Assembly (NCBI GenBank): GCA_011620645.1
Contig: WOYS01000121.1
Span: 1-40,595 of the forward strand
Direction of reading: 5' to 3'
Length of the DNA: 40,595 bases
Origin: Mycobacterium sp.
GTDB lineage: Bacteria; Actinomycetota; Actinomycetes; Mycobacteriales; Mycobacteriaceae
Both the position numbers and the translations under genes were made by a program. Under the pieces are notes generated by a model. It was given only the letters and a program-made list of their open reading frames with translations. It was not told the DNA's origin and did not search any database. This document shows positions 1-9,875 of the stretch, piece by piece. Numbering within the stretch: position 1 is the stretch's first letter; each line of letters opens with the position of its first letter.

Positions 1-1462
<1,462 letters not shown>

Positions 1463-1477
1463 GTCAGACGCCCGGTT

Positions 1478-2412
1478 TTAGACGACCACCGCGTGAGTCT
1501 CGGGAGCAACGCTGACGCCGGTGATGGACTGCCAGGCCCGTGCCATCAAGTCGACGGCCGCTTCGAGTCGGGGTTCCGGCAGTGCATAGGGCACCCGGAT
1601 GAACCGCTCCAGGGTGCCGTCGACCCCGAAGCGCGGGCCGGCGGGCAGATCGAGGCCGAGCCGGGACGCGGCCGCCGACAACGCGGTGCTCATCGGCGCG
1701 GGCAGTTGCACCCACAGTGACATCCCGCCCCGGCCGGGACCTGGCCGCCAGTCGGGCAACTTGCGTGCCAGCAGATCCACCAGGAAGGCCCGGCGCTCGC
1801 GCAGTACCACCTGGCGCTCGGGCAGGACATCACCGCGTACCGCGAGAAGCCTTGCTGCGGTCAGCTGTTCAAGGATCGGGGTGCCGAGATCCACCGAGGC
1901 GCGGTGTGCCGCGATGGTGGCCAAGGTGGCGGGTTCGGCGCGAATCCAGCCGATGCGCAACCCGCCCCAGAACGACTTCGACATGGACCCGATGGTGAGG
2001 ACCGGATCGCGGCGGGCCGTGACGGACGCGGCCAGCGGTGCCGGCGGCGCCTCGTCGAGCCACATGTCCAGGATCGATTCGTCGACGACGGTGCGGGTGC
2101 GGGTCTCGGAAATGATGTGGCCCAGCTGGTTTCGTTCCTCTGGCGGCATGGTGAAACCGGTCGGGTTGTGGTTGTCGGGGATGACATAGGCCAGGACGGG
2201 GGGCCAATTGGCGGATCGTGGCATGCATTGCGTCGAGCTCCCAGCCCCTCTCGTTGAGAGCCACCGGTACCGCATGCGCGCCGGCGGAGGAGATCGCCGA
2301 CAGCGCACCGTGATAGCTGGGTTGCTCGACGAGCACCCGGTCGCCGGGTTGGGTGAAGGCCGCCAGGATCAGCCCGATGGCGTGCTGGGATGGGATGTCC
2401 GTGACCCGGAAA
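1478..2412 (-). pseudogene. MocR-type regulator (GntR/aminotransferase fusion), N-terminally truncated and frameshifted
   Basis: Read on the minus strand, the segment encodes the fold-type I aminotransferase half of a MocR regulator: VTDIPSQHAIGLILAAF, then PGDRVLVEQPSYHGALSAI, the NPTG motif in DNHNPTGFTMP, and a PLP-lysine region SMSKSFWGGLRIGW. The DNA-binding winged-helix half and linker (roughly 150 residues in this family) are absent: homology stops near 2410 and an in-frame TGA precedes it. The frame also breaks at a run of six G (plus strand 2198-2203); with five, QLAP runs straight into VLAYVIPD. MocR genes often sit next to yczE-like genes, and one follows here. The truncation argues for a dead gene, although the frameshift alone could be a sequencing error. 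Confidence 0.8.
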
Positions 2413-2476
2413 GTTCAGATGCCCGTCGGGTTCGCAACGAACTCGACGCCATCCGCGCACGCTTCCCCGACCACGC

Positions 2477-3166
2477 ATGAAGGCGCGCAATCTCCTCTTG
2501 CTCGTGGGCCTGACCGGCTACGGCTTTTCCATGGCCCTGATGGTGCAGGCCGGACTCGGACTGGATCCCTGGGATGTGTTTCATCAGGGGCTCAGCCGCC
2601 ATACCGGCATGACGATCGGAACTGCGTCGGCCGTGGTCGGCGTCGCGGTCCTGGTGGCCTGGATCCCGCTGCGCAACCGGCCCGGCATCGGCACGATCGC
2701 CAACGTGATCGTCATCGCGGTCACCGTCGACATCGGTGTGGCCGTGCTGCCCGCCTCCGAGGACATCCGGGTGCGGGTGCCGATGATGCTCGGTGCGGTG
2801 CTGCTCAACGCGACCAGCACGGTCCTCTATATCGGGGCCGGGCTGGGCCCGGGTCCCCGTGACGGACTAATGACCGGTCTGGTGGCTCGCACCGGCCGGT
2901 CGGTGCGACTGATCCGCACCCTCATCGAGGCGACGGTGCTGACCGCGGGGTGGCTGCTCGGTGGCACCGTCGGCGTCGGGACCGTCATCTATGCGGTCGG
3001 CATCGGTCCGCTGGTGCAACTGATCCTGCGATTCATGCCGCGGCGGTTGCTGTTCCACGACTTCGGCGCGCCTGGTGACGGCGGGCGCCGCCGTTCCGCG
3101 CAGAGCGACGATACTACGATGAGCGGGTGCCAGCAGATGAGCCCACTGCAGACCCCGACCTGCTGA
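2477..3166 (+). CDS. YczE/YitT-like integral membrane protein
   Basis: A hydrophobic protein of 229 residues with about five membrane segments (near 5-24, 47-65, 72-92, 102-120, 148-185). It carries the YczE signatures AGLGLDPWDVFHQGL (25-39) and GAGLGPGPRDGLMTGL (120-135). The function of this family is unknown; members are typically neighbours of MocR regulators, and a broken MocR gene lies just upstream here. No convincing ribosome site precedes ATG 2477, but the start overlaps a TGA in another frame as ATGA, which suggests coupling to a lost upstream gene. The last 40 nt overlap the ABC gene, and residues from about 200 look like read-through into formerly non-coding DNA, so the original C-terminus may have been lost. 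Confidence 0.82.
   Translation: MKARNLLLLVGLTGYGFSMALMVQAGLGLDPWDVFHQGLSRHTGMTIGTASAVVGVAVLVAWIPLRNRPGIGTIANVIVIAVTVDIGVAVLPASEDIRVRVPMMLGAVLLNATSTVLYIGAGLGPGPRDGLMTGLVARTGRSVRLIRTLIEATVLTAGWLLGGTVGVGTVIYAVGIGPLVQLILRFMPRRLLFHDFGAPGDGGRRRSAQSDDTTMSGCQQMSPLQTPTC
3115..3120 (+). promoter_or_regulatory. Candidate -10 element (TACGAT) for a leaderless ABC/NUDIX/echA transcript
   Basis: TACGAT ends 6 nt before GTG 3127, the spacing expected if transcription starts at the start codon. No good -35 is seen. Confidence 0.4.
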
Positions 3167-3966
3167 TCGATTTCGCCAGGGTCACTCTGCGCCGCGGCGG
3201 CAAGACCCTCGTCGGGCCCATCACCTGGGCCGTCGAACTCGACGAGCGCTGGGTGGTCATCGGGCCCAACGGAGCAGGCAAGACGTCGCTGCTACGCATC
3301 GCGGCCGCCTTCGAACACCCATCGTCGGGCACTGCGTTCGTCCTCGGTGAGCGGCTCGGTCGCACCGATATGTCGGAACTGCGTTCCCGGGTAGGGCTGA
3401 GCAGTTCGGCTCTGAGCCAACGGATTCCCGACGACGAGATCGTGCGCGACCTGGTGGTGTCGGCCGGTTACGCGGTGCTTGGCCGCTGGCGCGAGAAGTA
3501 TGACGATGTCGACTACGAGCAGGCTGTCGACATGCTCGAAAGCCTGGGCGCCGAGCATCTCGCCGAACGCACCTACGGCACCCTGTCCGAGGGGGAACGC
3601 AAGCGGGTGCTGATCGCCCGATCGCTGATGACCGATCCGGAACTGCTGCTGCTCGACGAACCCGCGGCCGGGCTGGATCTCGGCGGCCGCGAGGAACTGG
3701 TCTCCCGGTTGGCCGATCTGGCCGCCGACCCGGATGCCCCCGCCATCGTCCTGGTCACCCATCATGTCGAGGAGATCCCGCCGGGTTTCAGCCACTGCTT
3801 GCTGCTCTCGGAGGGCAAGGTCGTCGGCGCCGGACTGCTCACCGACGTGCTGACCTCGGATAATCTGTCCACGGCGTTCGGGCAGTCGATCGCCCTGGAG
3901 TATATTGACGGCCGCTACTTCGCCCGGCGAACCCGGACCCGGGCGGCACACAGGAGGCGAGCATGA
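3127..3966 (+). CDS. ABC transporter ATP-binding protein (Rv3041c-like)
   Basis: A stand-alone ABC ATPase of 279 residues: Walker A GPNGAGKT (46-53), signature LSEGE (153-157, a variant of LSGGQ), Walker B ELLLLDEP (172-179) and switch histidine H212 in VTHH. No membrane partner or substrate-binding gene is adjacent, so the transported substrate cannot be inferred and it might act with a distant permease or not in transport at all. Start GTG 3127 has a -10-like hexamer immediately upstream. Its stop overlaps the NUDIX start as ATGA, so the two are probably translationally coupled. Confidence 0.9.
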   Translation: MPADEPTADPDLLIDFARVTLRRGGKTLVGPITWAVELDERWVVIGPNGAGKTSLLRIAAAFEHPSSGTAFVLGERLGRTDMSELRSRVGLSSSALSQRIPDDEIVRDLVVSAGYAVLGRWREKYDDVDYEQAVDMLESLGAEHLAERTYGTLSEGERKRVLIARSLMTDPELLLLDEPAAGLDLGGREELVSRLADLAADPDAPAIVLVTHHVEEIPPGFSHCLLLSEGKVVGAGLLTDVLTSDNLSTAFGQSIALEYIDGRYFARRTRTRAAHRRRA

Positions 3967-4850
3967 GTCACGCTGCAGATCCGCTGGTGCCCCGGCCCGC
4001 CTCCACGGTGATGCTGTTGCGGGATGCGGGCACACCGGAGTCCCTCGAGATCTTCCTGATGCGCAGGCACTCGGCGATGGACTTTGTCGCGGGGGTGATG
4101 GTTTTTCCCGGCGGTGGTGTCGACGAACGGGACTACAAGTTCCCCCTGAGTCGCTCCGCTCCGGCGCCGGGGGACGGTCCCCCTATCGCCTGGTACGGCC
4201 CGGAACCCACCTGGTGGGCCGAGCGTTTGAATGTCGATGTCGACCTGGCCGAGGCGTTGGTGTGCGCCGCGGCTCGTGAGACGTTCGAGGAGTCCGGGGT
4301 GCTGTTCGCGGGTGCCGCCGACGACTCCGACATCCTCGTCGACGACGCGTCGGTGTATCGGGAGCAGCGGGCGGCGCTCGCCAACAACTCGCTGTCCTTT
4401 GCGGACTTCCTGCGCGCCGAAAAGTTGGTGTTACGGGCTGATCTGCTGCGGCCGTGGGCGAACTGGGTCACCCCCAAGGAGGAGCGCACCCGCCGCTACG
4501 ACACCTACTTCTTCGTCGGCGCCATTCCCGAAGGCCAGCGCGCGGACGGTGACAACACCGAGAGCGACCGTGCGTTCTGGACCACACCGCAGGCCGCGCT
4601 CGACGAGTTCGCCGACGGCCGATCCTTCCTGCTGCCGCCGACCTGGTCGCAGCTCGACTCGGTCAACGGGCGCAGTGTGGCCGACGTACTGGCCACCGAG
4701 CGCAGGATCGTGGCGGTGGAGCCGAGTCTGACCACAGGAAAGGGGACCGGCGACTGGGACATCGAGTTCTTCGACGGCGCCCGCTACAAGCAGGCCCGCA
4801 ACCGCCGCGCCCCGCAGGGTCACACCGACGGCGACGTGACGCTCGCATGA
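3963..4850 (+). CDS. NUDIX hydrolase family protein (Rv3040c-like)
   Basis: A 295-residue NUDIX-fold protein. The opening [10 protein letters not shown] (48-57) is followed by an insertion of about 45 residues and then the core helix [12 protein letters not shown] (103-114), which supplies the REXXEE metal ligands (R106, E107, E110, E111 by position). The long insertion between the glycine region and the helix resembles the NUDT19-like group that hydrolyses CoA derivatives. The next gene encodes an enoyl-CoA hydratase homologue, so an acyl-CoA or CoA substrate is plausible, but that is inference. It overlaps both neighbours by ATGA. Confidence 0.85.
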   Translation: MSHAADPLVPRPASTVMLLRDAGTPESLEIFLMRRHSAMDFVAGVMVFPGGGVDERDYKFPLSRSAPAPGDGPPIAWYGPEPTWWAERLNVDVDLAEALVCAAARETFEESGVLFAGAADDSDILVDDASVYREQRAALANNSLSFADFLRAEKLVLRADLLRPWANWVTPKEERTRRYDTYFFVGAIPEGQRADGDNTESDRAFWTTPQAALDEFADGRSFLLPPTWSQLDSVNGRSVADVLATERRIVAVEPSLTTGKGTGDWDIEFFDGARYKQARNRRAPQGHTDGDVTLA

Positions 4851-5587
4851 GCGAATTCGTCGCGGGCGCGAGCAGCGGTGAATTCGTATCAACCGCCGTC
4901 AGCGACGGGATCGGCACCCTGGTGCTGTGCAGGCCGCCCAGCAATGCGCTGACCCGGCAGATGTACCGTGAGATCACGGCCGCGGCCGGTGACCTCGGCG
5001 GTCGCGACGACGTCGGCACCGTCATCCTGTTCGGCGGCCACGAGGTCTTCAGCGCCGGGGACGACATCGCCGGGTTGCGCCGCCTGGGCGCCGCCGATGC
5101 CGAGAGCGTCACCTCCGCCTGCCGTGCCGCCCTGGACGCGGTCGCGGCCATCCCTAAGTTGACCATCGCCGCGGTCACCGGCTACGCGCTGGGCTCCGGG
5201 CTGGCCCTGGCACTGGCCGCGGACTGGCGGATCGCGGGGGACAACGTCAAGGTCGGGGTCACCGAGGTGCTTGCCGGGTTGCTGCCCGCGGCGGGCGCCG
5301 AGAGGCTGGTGGGTGCCGTCGGCGCAGGCCGGGCCAAGGAGCTGGTGTTCAGCGGCCGGTTCGTGGGCGCCGAAGAGGCGCTGACCCTCGGATTGCTCGA
5401 CCAAATGGTGACCCCGGACGGTGTCTATGACGCCGCACTGACATGGGCGCGCCGCCACGCCGAGGCACCCGCGCACGTGCTCGCCGGAGCCAAGGCAATG
5501 ATCAATGCCACTGGTGCGGTCATCGACGCACCAGGTGAAGGGGTACGCCGCTACGTCGAGGTCTTTGGTGCGACCATCGGCAGTTAG
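4847..5587 (+). CDS. Enoyl-CoA hydratase/isomerase family protein (EchA17-like)
   Basis: A crotonase-fold protein of 246 residues. The oxyanion-hole segment [10 protein letters not shown] (68-77) and the second helix [15 protein letters not shown] (112-126) are clear. At the first catalytic position of classical hydratases (rat Glu144) this protein has A120; the second (Glu164) is kept as E140 in TEVLAG. Classical syn-hydration of enoyl-CoA needs both acids, so the reaction may differ or be slow. It overlaps the NUDIX gene by ATGA and ends 9 nt before the methyltransferase start. Likely cytosolic and acyl-CoA-acting; the exact substrate is unknown. Confidence 0.88.
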   Translation: MSEFVAGASSGEFVSTAVSDGIGTLVLCRPPSNALTRQMYREITAAAGDLGGRDDVGTVILFGGHEVFSAGDDIAGLRRLGAADAESVTSACRAALDAVAAIPKLTIAAVTGYALGSGLALALAADWRIAGDNVKVGVTEVLAGLLPAAGAERLVGAVGAGRAKELVFSGRFVGAEEALTLGLLDQMVTPDGVYDAALTWARRHAEAPAHVLAGAKAMINATGAVIDAPGEGVRRYVEVFGATIGS

Positions 5588-5590
5588 GCT
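5585..5590 (+). promoter_or_regulatory. Candidate -10 element (TAGGCT) for the methyltransferase
   Basis: TAGGCT overlaps the end of the enoyl-CoA hydratase gene and ends 6 nt before ATG 5597. This suggests a leaderless internal promoter. Confidence 0.45.
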
Positions 5591-5596
5591 GCCCAT

Positions 5597-6595
5597 ATGA
5601 CGAGCACGGACCGCACCCACAACGTCGAAGCCGACGAGGAGCTCACACCGAATCCGCACGCCACGGCCGAGCAGGTCGAGGCCGCGCTCAAGGACACCAA
5701 GCTGGCCCAGGTGCTGTACCACGACTGGGAAGCCGAGACCTACGACGACAAGTGGTCGATCTCGTATGACCAGCGCTGCATCGACTATGCGCGCGGACGC
5801 TTCGACGCCATCGTCCCCGACGAGGTGCAACGTGAGCTGCCGTACGACCGGGCGCTGGAGCTGGGCTGCGGCACCGGATTCTTCCTACTCAACCTGATCC
5901 AGGCCGGGGTGGCCCGCCGCGGATCGGTGACCGACCTGTCCCCGGGCATGGTCAAGGTGGCCACCCGCAACGGGCAGGGGCTGGGTCTGGACATCGACGG
6001 CAAGGTCGCCGACGCCGAGGGCATTCCGTACGAGGACAACACCTTCGATCTGGTGGTCGGTCACGCCGTGCTGCACCACATTCCCGATGTGGAGAAGTCG
6101 CTGCGCGAGGTGGTGCGAATCCTCAAGCCGGGCGGCCGCTTCGTCTTCGCCGGCGAACCCACCACCGCCGGCAATGTGTACGCCCGCAACCTCTCGACGC
6201 TGACCTGGCGTCTGTCCACCAACGTGACCAAGATCCCCGGGTTGGAGGGCTGGCGTCGCCCGCAGGCCGAACTGGACGAGTCCTCGCGTGCCGCGGCACT
6301 GGAGGCCGTGGTCGATCTGCACACCTTCGATCCGGCGGATCTGGAGCGGATGGCGACCAACGCCGGCGCGGTCGAGGTGGCCACCGCCAGCGAGGAATTC
6401 ACCGCCGCCATGCTCGGCTGGCCGATCCGCACCTTCGAGGCCTCGGCGCCTCCGGGCCGGTTGGGCGGGGGCTGGGCCAAGTTCGCGTTCAACAGTTGGA
6501 CGACGCTGAGCTGGGTGGACGCCAACGTCTGGCGGCGCGTGGTGCCCAAGGGCTGGTTCTACAACGTGATGGTCACCGGGGTCAAGCCGTCGTAG
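5597..6595 (+). CDS. Class I SAM-dependent methyltransferase (Rv3038c-like)
   Basis: A 332-residue Rossmann methyltransferase of the UbiE/type 11 kind. Motif I is LELGCGTGFF (87-96), the acidic SAM ligand is likely D113 in VTDLSPGMV, motif IV is DLVVGHAVLHHIPD (151-164), and LKPGGRFVFAGEP (176-188) is post-motif III. About 140 residues follow the core and may form a substrate lid. The substrate is not evident. It lies near the MGLP cluster, but position alone does not assign it there. A TAGGCT hexamer immediately upstream suggests its own leaderless transcript. Confidence 0.88.
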   Translation: MTSTDRTHNVEADEELTPNPHATAEQVEAALKDTKLAQVLYHDWEAETYDDKWSISYDQRCIDYARGRFDAIVPDEVQRELPYDRALELGCGTGFFLLNLIQAGVARRGSVTDLSPGMVKVATRNGQGLGLDIDGKVADAEGIPYEDNTFDLVVGHAVLHHIPDVEKSLREVVRILKPGGRFVFAGEPTTAGNVYARNLSTLTWRLSTNVTKIPGLEGWRRPQAELDESSRAAALEAVVDLHTFDPADLERMATNAGAVEVATASEEFTAAMLGWPIRTFEASAPPGRLGGGWAKFAFNSWTTLSWVDANVWRRVVPKGWFYNVMVTGVKPS

Positions 6596-7755
6596 CTTTT
6601 TCGCTTGATGACGTCGGCTATCTGAGCGGAGATGAGGCCCGAGCGGCTCTCGACGAGATCGCCGGCCATGCGCTGACGGACGCGACCCGCATCGGCGATA
6701 TCGCAACCGTACGAACACGTTTCGGTGACCGCACCGCCGTGTTGGTGGAGACCACTCTGTTGCGGCGCCGGGCGGCGGCCAAGTTCGCCGATCCGTCGGG
6801 GTGGCTGTTCACCGACGACGCGCTGCAGCAGGCCACCGCCGCGCCGGTGGCCGCACACCGGGCCCGCCGGCTGGCCGGTGCGCGTGTGCACGACGTAACC
6901 TGCTCGGTCGGGGCCGAACTCGCGGCACTGCACGGAGTCGCCGACGTGATCGTGGGCAGTGATATCGACCCGGTGCGACTGGCCATGGCGTGCAACAACG
7001 TTCCCGATGTGCAGGTGTGCCGCGCCGACGCTCTGCGGCCCGTCACCCGCGACACGGTCGTGCTGGCCGATCCGGGCCGGCGCACCGGTGGGCGGCGCCG
7101 GTTCGATCCGCGCGCCTACACCCCGCCGCTGGATGAGTTGTTCGACGTCTACCGCGGGCGCGACCTGGTCGTGAAGTGCGCTCCCGGCATCGATTTCGAC
7201 CAACTCGCCGAGCTCGGCTTCAACGGCGAGGTCGAGCTGTGCTCGCTGGCCGGCAGCGTGCGCGAGGCGTGCCTGTGGCCCGTGGGCCTCGGAGAGCCGG
7301 GTGTGCGTCGGCGTGCCACCATGCTGGATCGCCGCGAACAGATCACCGACGCGGACGCCGATGAATGCATGGTCGCGCCGGCCGGGCGCTGGATCGTCGA
7401 CCCCGACGGCGCGGTGGTGCGGGCAGGCCTGGTGCGCCAGTACGCCACCCGGTACGGGCTGTGGCAGCTGGACCCCGATATCGCCTACCTGTCCGGCGAC
7501 GAACTACCGGATGGGGTGCGAGGATTCGAGGTTTTCGGCGAGATCGGGTTCGACGAGAGGCGGCTGCGTCATGAGCTGGCGGCCCGGGATGCCGGTGCGG
7601 TCGAGATCCTGGTGCGCGGCCTCGACGTGGACCCGGATGCCTTGCGGCGGCGGCTGAAGCCGCGCGGGTCGCAGCAGCTATCGGTGGTGATCACCCGCAT
7701 CGGCGCCGGGGCCGCCAGTCGTGCGGTGGCATTCATTTGCCGACCGTCGCGATAG
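6496..7755 (+). CDS. THUMP-like/class I SAM methyltransferase-fold protein (Rv3037c-like), start uncertain
   Basis: The protein has a degenerate methyltransferase core (VHDVTCSVGAELAAL as motif I, GSDIDPVRLAMA with the SAM-binding acid, VLADPGRR in the NPPY position) followed by a C-terminal THUMP-like region ending in RLKPRG. M. tuberculosis Rv3037c has been proposed as a methyltransferase for methylglucose lipopolysaccharide; the THUMP-like part hints at RNA instead, so the substrate is open. Recognisable homology begins near 6592 (VAFSLDDVGYLSG), but no ATG, GTG or TTG is in frame there. The only such codon upstream is TTG 6496, inside the preceding gene; the next downstream candidates lie past 6720. 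Confidence 0.8.
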   Translation: MDDAELGGRQRLAARGAQGLVLQRDGHRGQAVVAFSLDDVGYLSGDEARAALDEIAGHALTDATRIGDIATVRTRFGDRTAVLVETTLLRRRAAAKFADPSGWLFTDDALQQATAAPVAAHRARRLAGARVHDVTCSVGAELAALHGVADVIVGSDIDPVRLAMACNNVPDVQVCRADALRPVTRDTVVLADPGRRTGGRRRFDPRAYTPPLDELFDVYRGRDLVVKCAPGIDFDQLAELGFNGEVELCSLAGSVREACLWPVGLGEPGVRRRATMLDRREQITDADADECMVAPAGRWIVDPDGAVVRAGLVRQYATRYGLWQLDPDIAYLSGDELPDGVRGFEVFGEIGFDERRLRHELAARDAGAVEILVRGLDVDPDALRRRLKPRGSQQLSVVITRIGAGAASRAVAFICRPSR

Positions 7756-7764
7756 TGCCACAGG

Positions 7765-7770
7765 TACCCT
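7765..7770 (+). promoter_or_regulatory. Candidate -10 element (TACCCT) for the secreted DUF3298-type gene
   Basis: TACCCT lies 49 nt before ATG 7820 and would give a leader of roughly 40 nt containing the ribosome site GGAGG at 7806-7810. No clear -35 is visible. Confidence 0.3.
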
Positions 7771-7819
7771 GGCGGGCAGCGGTGCCTGTGCCGCCCTGCT
7801 TCCCCGGAGGATCCCCTAG

Positions 7820-8524
7820 ATGCGCGTACCCCCGCTGGCCATATCGGTGATGGCTGCGGCCGCCACCGCCCTCCTAGGGCTCGCGGGTGCGCCGGGCGCC
7901 TCGGCCGCTCCACCCACGTGCGCCGACGTCAACGGCATCGAGTCGCCGGACTTCGTCTGCCAGATCCAGCAGTCCGGCCCGGCCTACAACCTGCAGATCA
8001 GCTTCCCGTCCAAGTTCCCGGACGCCAACCCGGTCTACGACTACGTCAAGCAGACCCGCGACGGTTTCCTCAACGTCGCCAAGTCATCCGATGTCCGGGG
8101 CATGCCCTACGAGTTGGACACCACCTCCACCCAATACAGCTCCGCGGTACCACCGCGAGGCACCCAGTCGGTGGTGTTCACGACTTACCAGAACGTGGGC
8201 GGCGCGCACCCACAGACCTTCTACAAGTCATTCAGCTGGGATCAGGCCTATCGCAAGCCGATCACGTTCGAGAACCTGTTCCGTGCGGGCGCCGATCCGC
8301 TGCCGGTGATCTTCCCGGTGGTTCAGGCCGAGCTGGCCAAGCAGTCCGGTTTGCCGGATCCGGTGCTTCCGAGCGCGGGCCTGGACCCGGCCAACTACCA
8401 GAACTTTGCGATCACCGATGACGCCGTGATGTTCTTCTTCAGCCAGGGCACGCTGCTCCCGGATTCGGCAGGCGCCGTTCAGGTGTCGGTGCCGCGGGCG
8501 ACGATCGGCCCGCTGCTCGCCTAG
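7820..8524 (+). CDS. Secreted DUF3298/RsiV-like protein (TB22.2 family)
   Basis: A 234-residue exported protein. Residues 1-29 form a Sec signal peptide with a hydrophobic core LLGLAG and an ASA-A cleavage site, leaving about 205 residues. The mature part (GPAYNLQISFPSKFP, then TFYKSFSWDQAYRKPITFENLF, then NFAITDDAVMFFFSQG) resembles the DUF3298 domain also found at the C-terminus of RsiV-type proteins. It matches the M. tuberculosis secreted antigen TB22.2 (Rv3036c); its function is unknown. Start ATG 7820 follows GGAGG at 7806-7810. The stop overlaps the convergent lipoprotein stop by sharing CTAG. Confidence 0.85.
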   Translation: MRVPPLAISVMAAAATALLGLAGAPGASAAPPTCADVNGIESPDFVCQIQQSGPAYNLQISFPSKFPDANPVYDYVKQTRDGFLNVAKSSDVRGMPYELDTTSTQYSSAVPPRGTQSVVFTTYQNVGGAHPQTFYKSFSWDQAYRKPITFENLFRAGADPLPVIFPVVQAELAKQSGLPDPVLPSAGLDPANYQNFAITDDAVMFFFSQGTLLPDSAGAVQVSVPRATIGPLLA

Positions 8525-9807
8525 GAGGGTGCGTACCCGTAGACCTGGCCGTCGCTGGTGGCGGCCACGACCCGGCCGTCATGGCCGATCGACACGCCGA
8601 CCGGCGATCCGGTGGCCCCCGGGAGTGGATAGCGGTTGACGGTGCCGCCTTCGATGGGATCGAACACTAGCAACGCCTGGCCCTGTTCGCCGTCGCGGAC
8701 CACCGTGTAGCCGACGCCTTCACCGGCCCGGCTGGATGTCGCCAGTGGCTCGACATCGTCACGCGTCCAGGCGATCTCACCGGCGTCGCCGGCATCCGTG
8801 ATGCCTGTCAGTCGCGCGCCGGGCCCACCGCCGGAGACGATCACGCCCTGCGGTGACACCGAGGGTGGGGTCTGGGGTTGATAGCCCAGTTCCACCGACC
8901 ACTTCGCCGAGCCGTCGGCGGTGTCGACCGCCCAGAGCCGGCCGTCGCGGCCGTTGACGTAGGCGGTGGCGCCGTCGGCGGACAGCACCGGGCTGGAGAT
9001 GGGCCCGCCGCCGACCGCATCGGTGGTCCACTCCCGGCTCAATATCGGCGTCTGGTCCGGCCGGTACCGCAGGCCCATGAGGACCGGGGCATCCGCACCC
9101 GGCTCCCACAAGCCGACGACCAGAATTCCGCGCTCCGCGGAGAACGCCGGTGCCGCCGCCACCGGACAGTCCTTGCGGGCTGCCGCGCAATCGGCGAGCC
9201 CGCGGTCGGAATCGGTGGGGTCCACACCAGCCACCAGATCCAGCGAGGTGCCGACGACGGTGCCCTTATGCGCGTCGAACACCAACGCCTGACCCAGGTG
9301 GGTGAGCACGAGTAACTGGCCGGGGGACAGCAGTCGCGGCGTGGTCGGCATCCCGATCACCGGCTGGCGCCAGCGGATCCACTGAGTCGGCGGGTAGGAC
9401 ATGATCGCGCCGGGCTGACCGATATAGAGGTTGTCGAAGTCATCGAGAAGGGGGCTGGAAAGAGCACCCCCCTGCCACAGCCGGGTGCACCACCGTTGCC
9501 TGGCGTTGTTGTCGGTTTCCCACACCATCAGCGAGCAGCCATCAGCGGTCTGTCCGTTGACGGCAAGGTAGTTGCCCGACCCCCCCGAACTCACCGCGGC
9601 TTGGGCGCCGAGCTCACCCTTGACCGACCGCTCCCACTCCGCGGTGAGCGCCTGCGCCCCGTCGGCGGGGCGGTAACTGCTGTTGGCGGCGTCGGCGTAC
9701 TGGGCCGACCAGCCCGTCGCCGGGTGGGCTTCGACCCACGAATCGGTGTTTGCGCAGGAACTGACGGTCAGCGCCGCGATTCCCAGCACGGCAGCAAGCC
9801 GGTGCAC
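8521..9807 (-). CDS. PQQ-like beta-propeller lipoprotein (Rv3035-like)
   Basis: A 428-residue lipoprotein. From GTG 9807 the signal peptide ends in the lipobox VSSC with acylated C18. The rest contains repeated blades of the PQQ/YVTN type (SPLLDDFDNLYIG, SPVLSADGATAYVNGRDGRLWAVD, GHDGRVVAATSDGQVYGY). GAGGAGG lies 4 nt before GTG 9807, which decides that start over ATG 9828 seven codons upstream. A minus-strand TAGTCT at 9838-9843 would start transcription near 9830. It is divergent from the acyltransferase gene and convergent with the DUF3298-type gene. A cell-envelope scaffold role is plausible; no enzymatic residues are recognised. Confidence 0.83.
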   Translation of the reverse strand: MHRLAAVLGIAALTVSSCANTDSWVEAHPATGWSAQYADAANSSYRPADGAQALTAEWERSVKGELGAQAAVSSGGSGNYLAVNGQTADGCSLMVWETDNNARQRWCTRLWQGGALSSPLLDDFDNLYIGQPGAIMSYPPTQWIRWRQPVIGMPTTPRLLSPGQLLVLTHLGQALVFDAHKGTVVGTSLDLVAGVDPTDSDRGLADCAAARKDCPVAAAPAFSAERGILVVGLWEPGADAPVLMGLRYRPDQTPILSREWTTDAVGGGPISSPVLSADGATAYVNGRDGRLWAVDTADGSAKWSVELGYQPQTPPSVSPQGVIVSGGGPGARLTGITDAGDAGEIAWTRDDVEPLATSSRAGEGVGYTVVRDGEQGQALLVFDPIEGGTVNRYPLPGATGSPVGVSIGHDGRVVAATSDGQVYGYAPS

Positions 9808-9837
9808 AATTCCTCCTCGAGCAGGCATCGAGGTCCG

Positions 9838-9843
9838 AGACTA
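9838..9843 (-). promoter_or_regulatory. Candidate -10 element (TAGTCT) for the beta-propeller lipoprotein
   Basis: On the minus strand TAGTCT is followed 9 nt later by ATG 9828 and 30 nt later by the SD-preceded GTG 9807. It lies almost back to back with the plus-strand element at 9862. Confidence 0.4.
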
Positions 9844-9861
9844 GCCCGTGCCGGGGTCGCG

Positions 9862-9867
9862 TAGGCT
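9862..9867 (+). promoter_or_regulatory. Candidate -10 element (TAGGCT) for the acyltransferase
   Basis: TAGGCT ends 8 nt before ATG 9876 and no Shine-Dalgarno sequence intervenes, consistent with a leaderless mRNA. Confidence 0.45.
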
Positions 9868-9875
9868 GACCGGCC

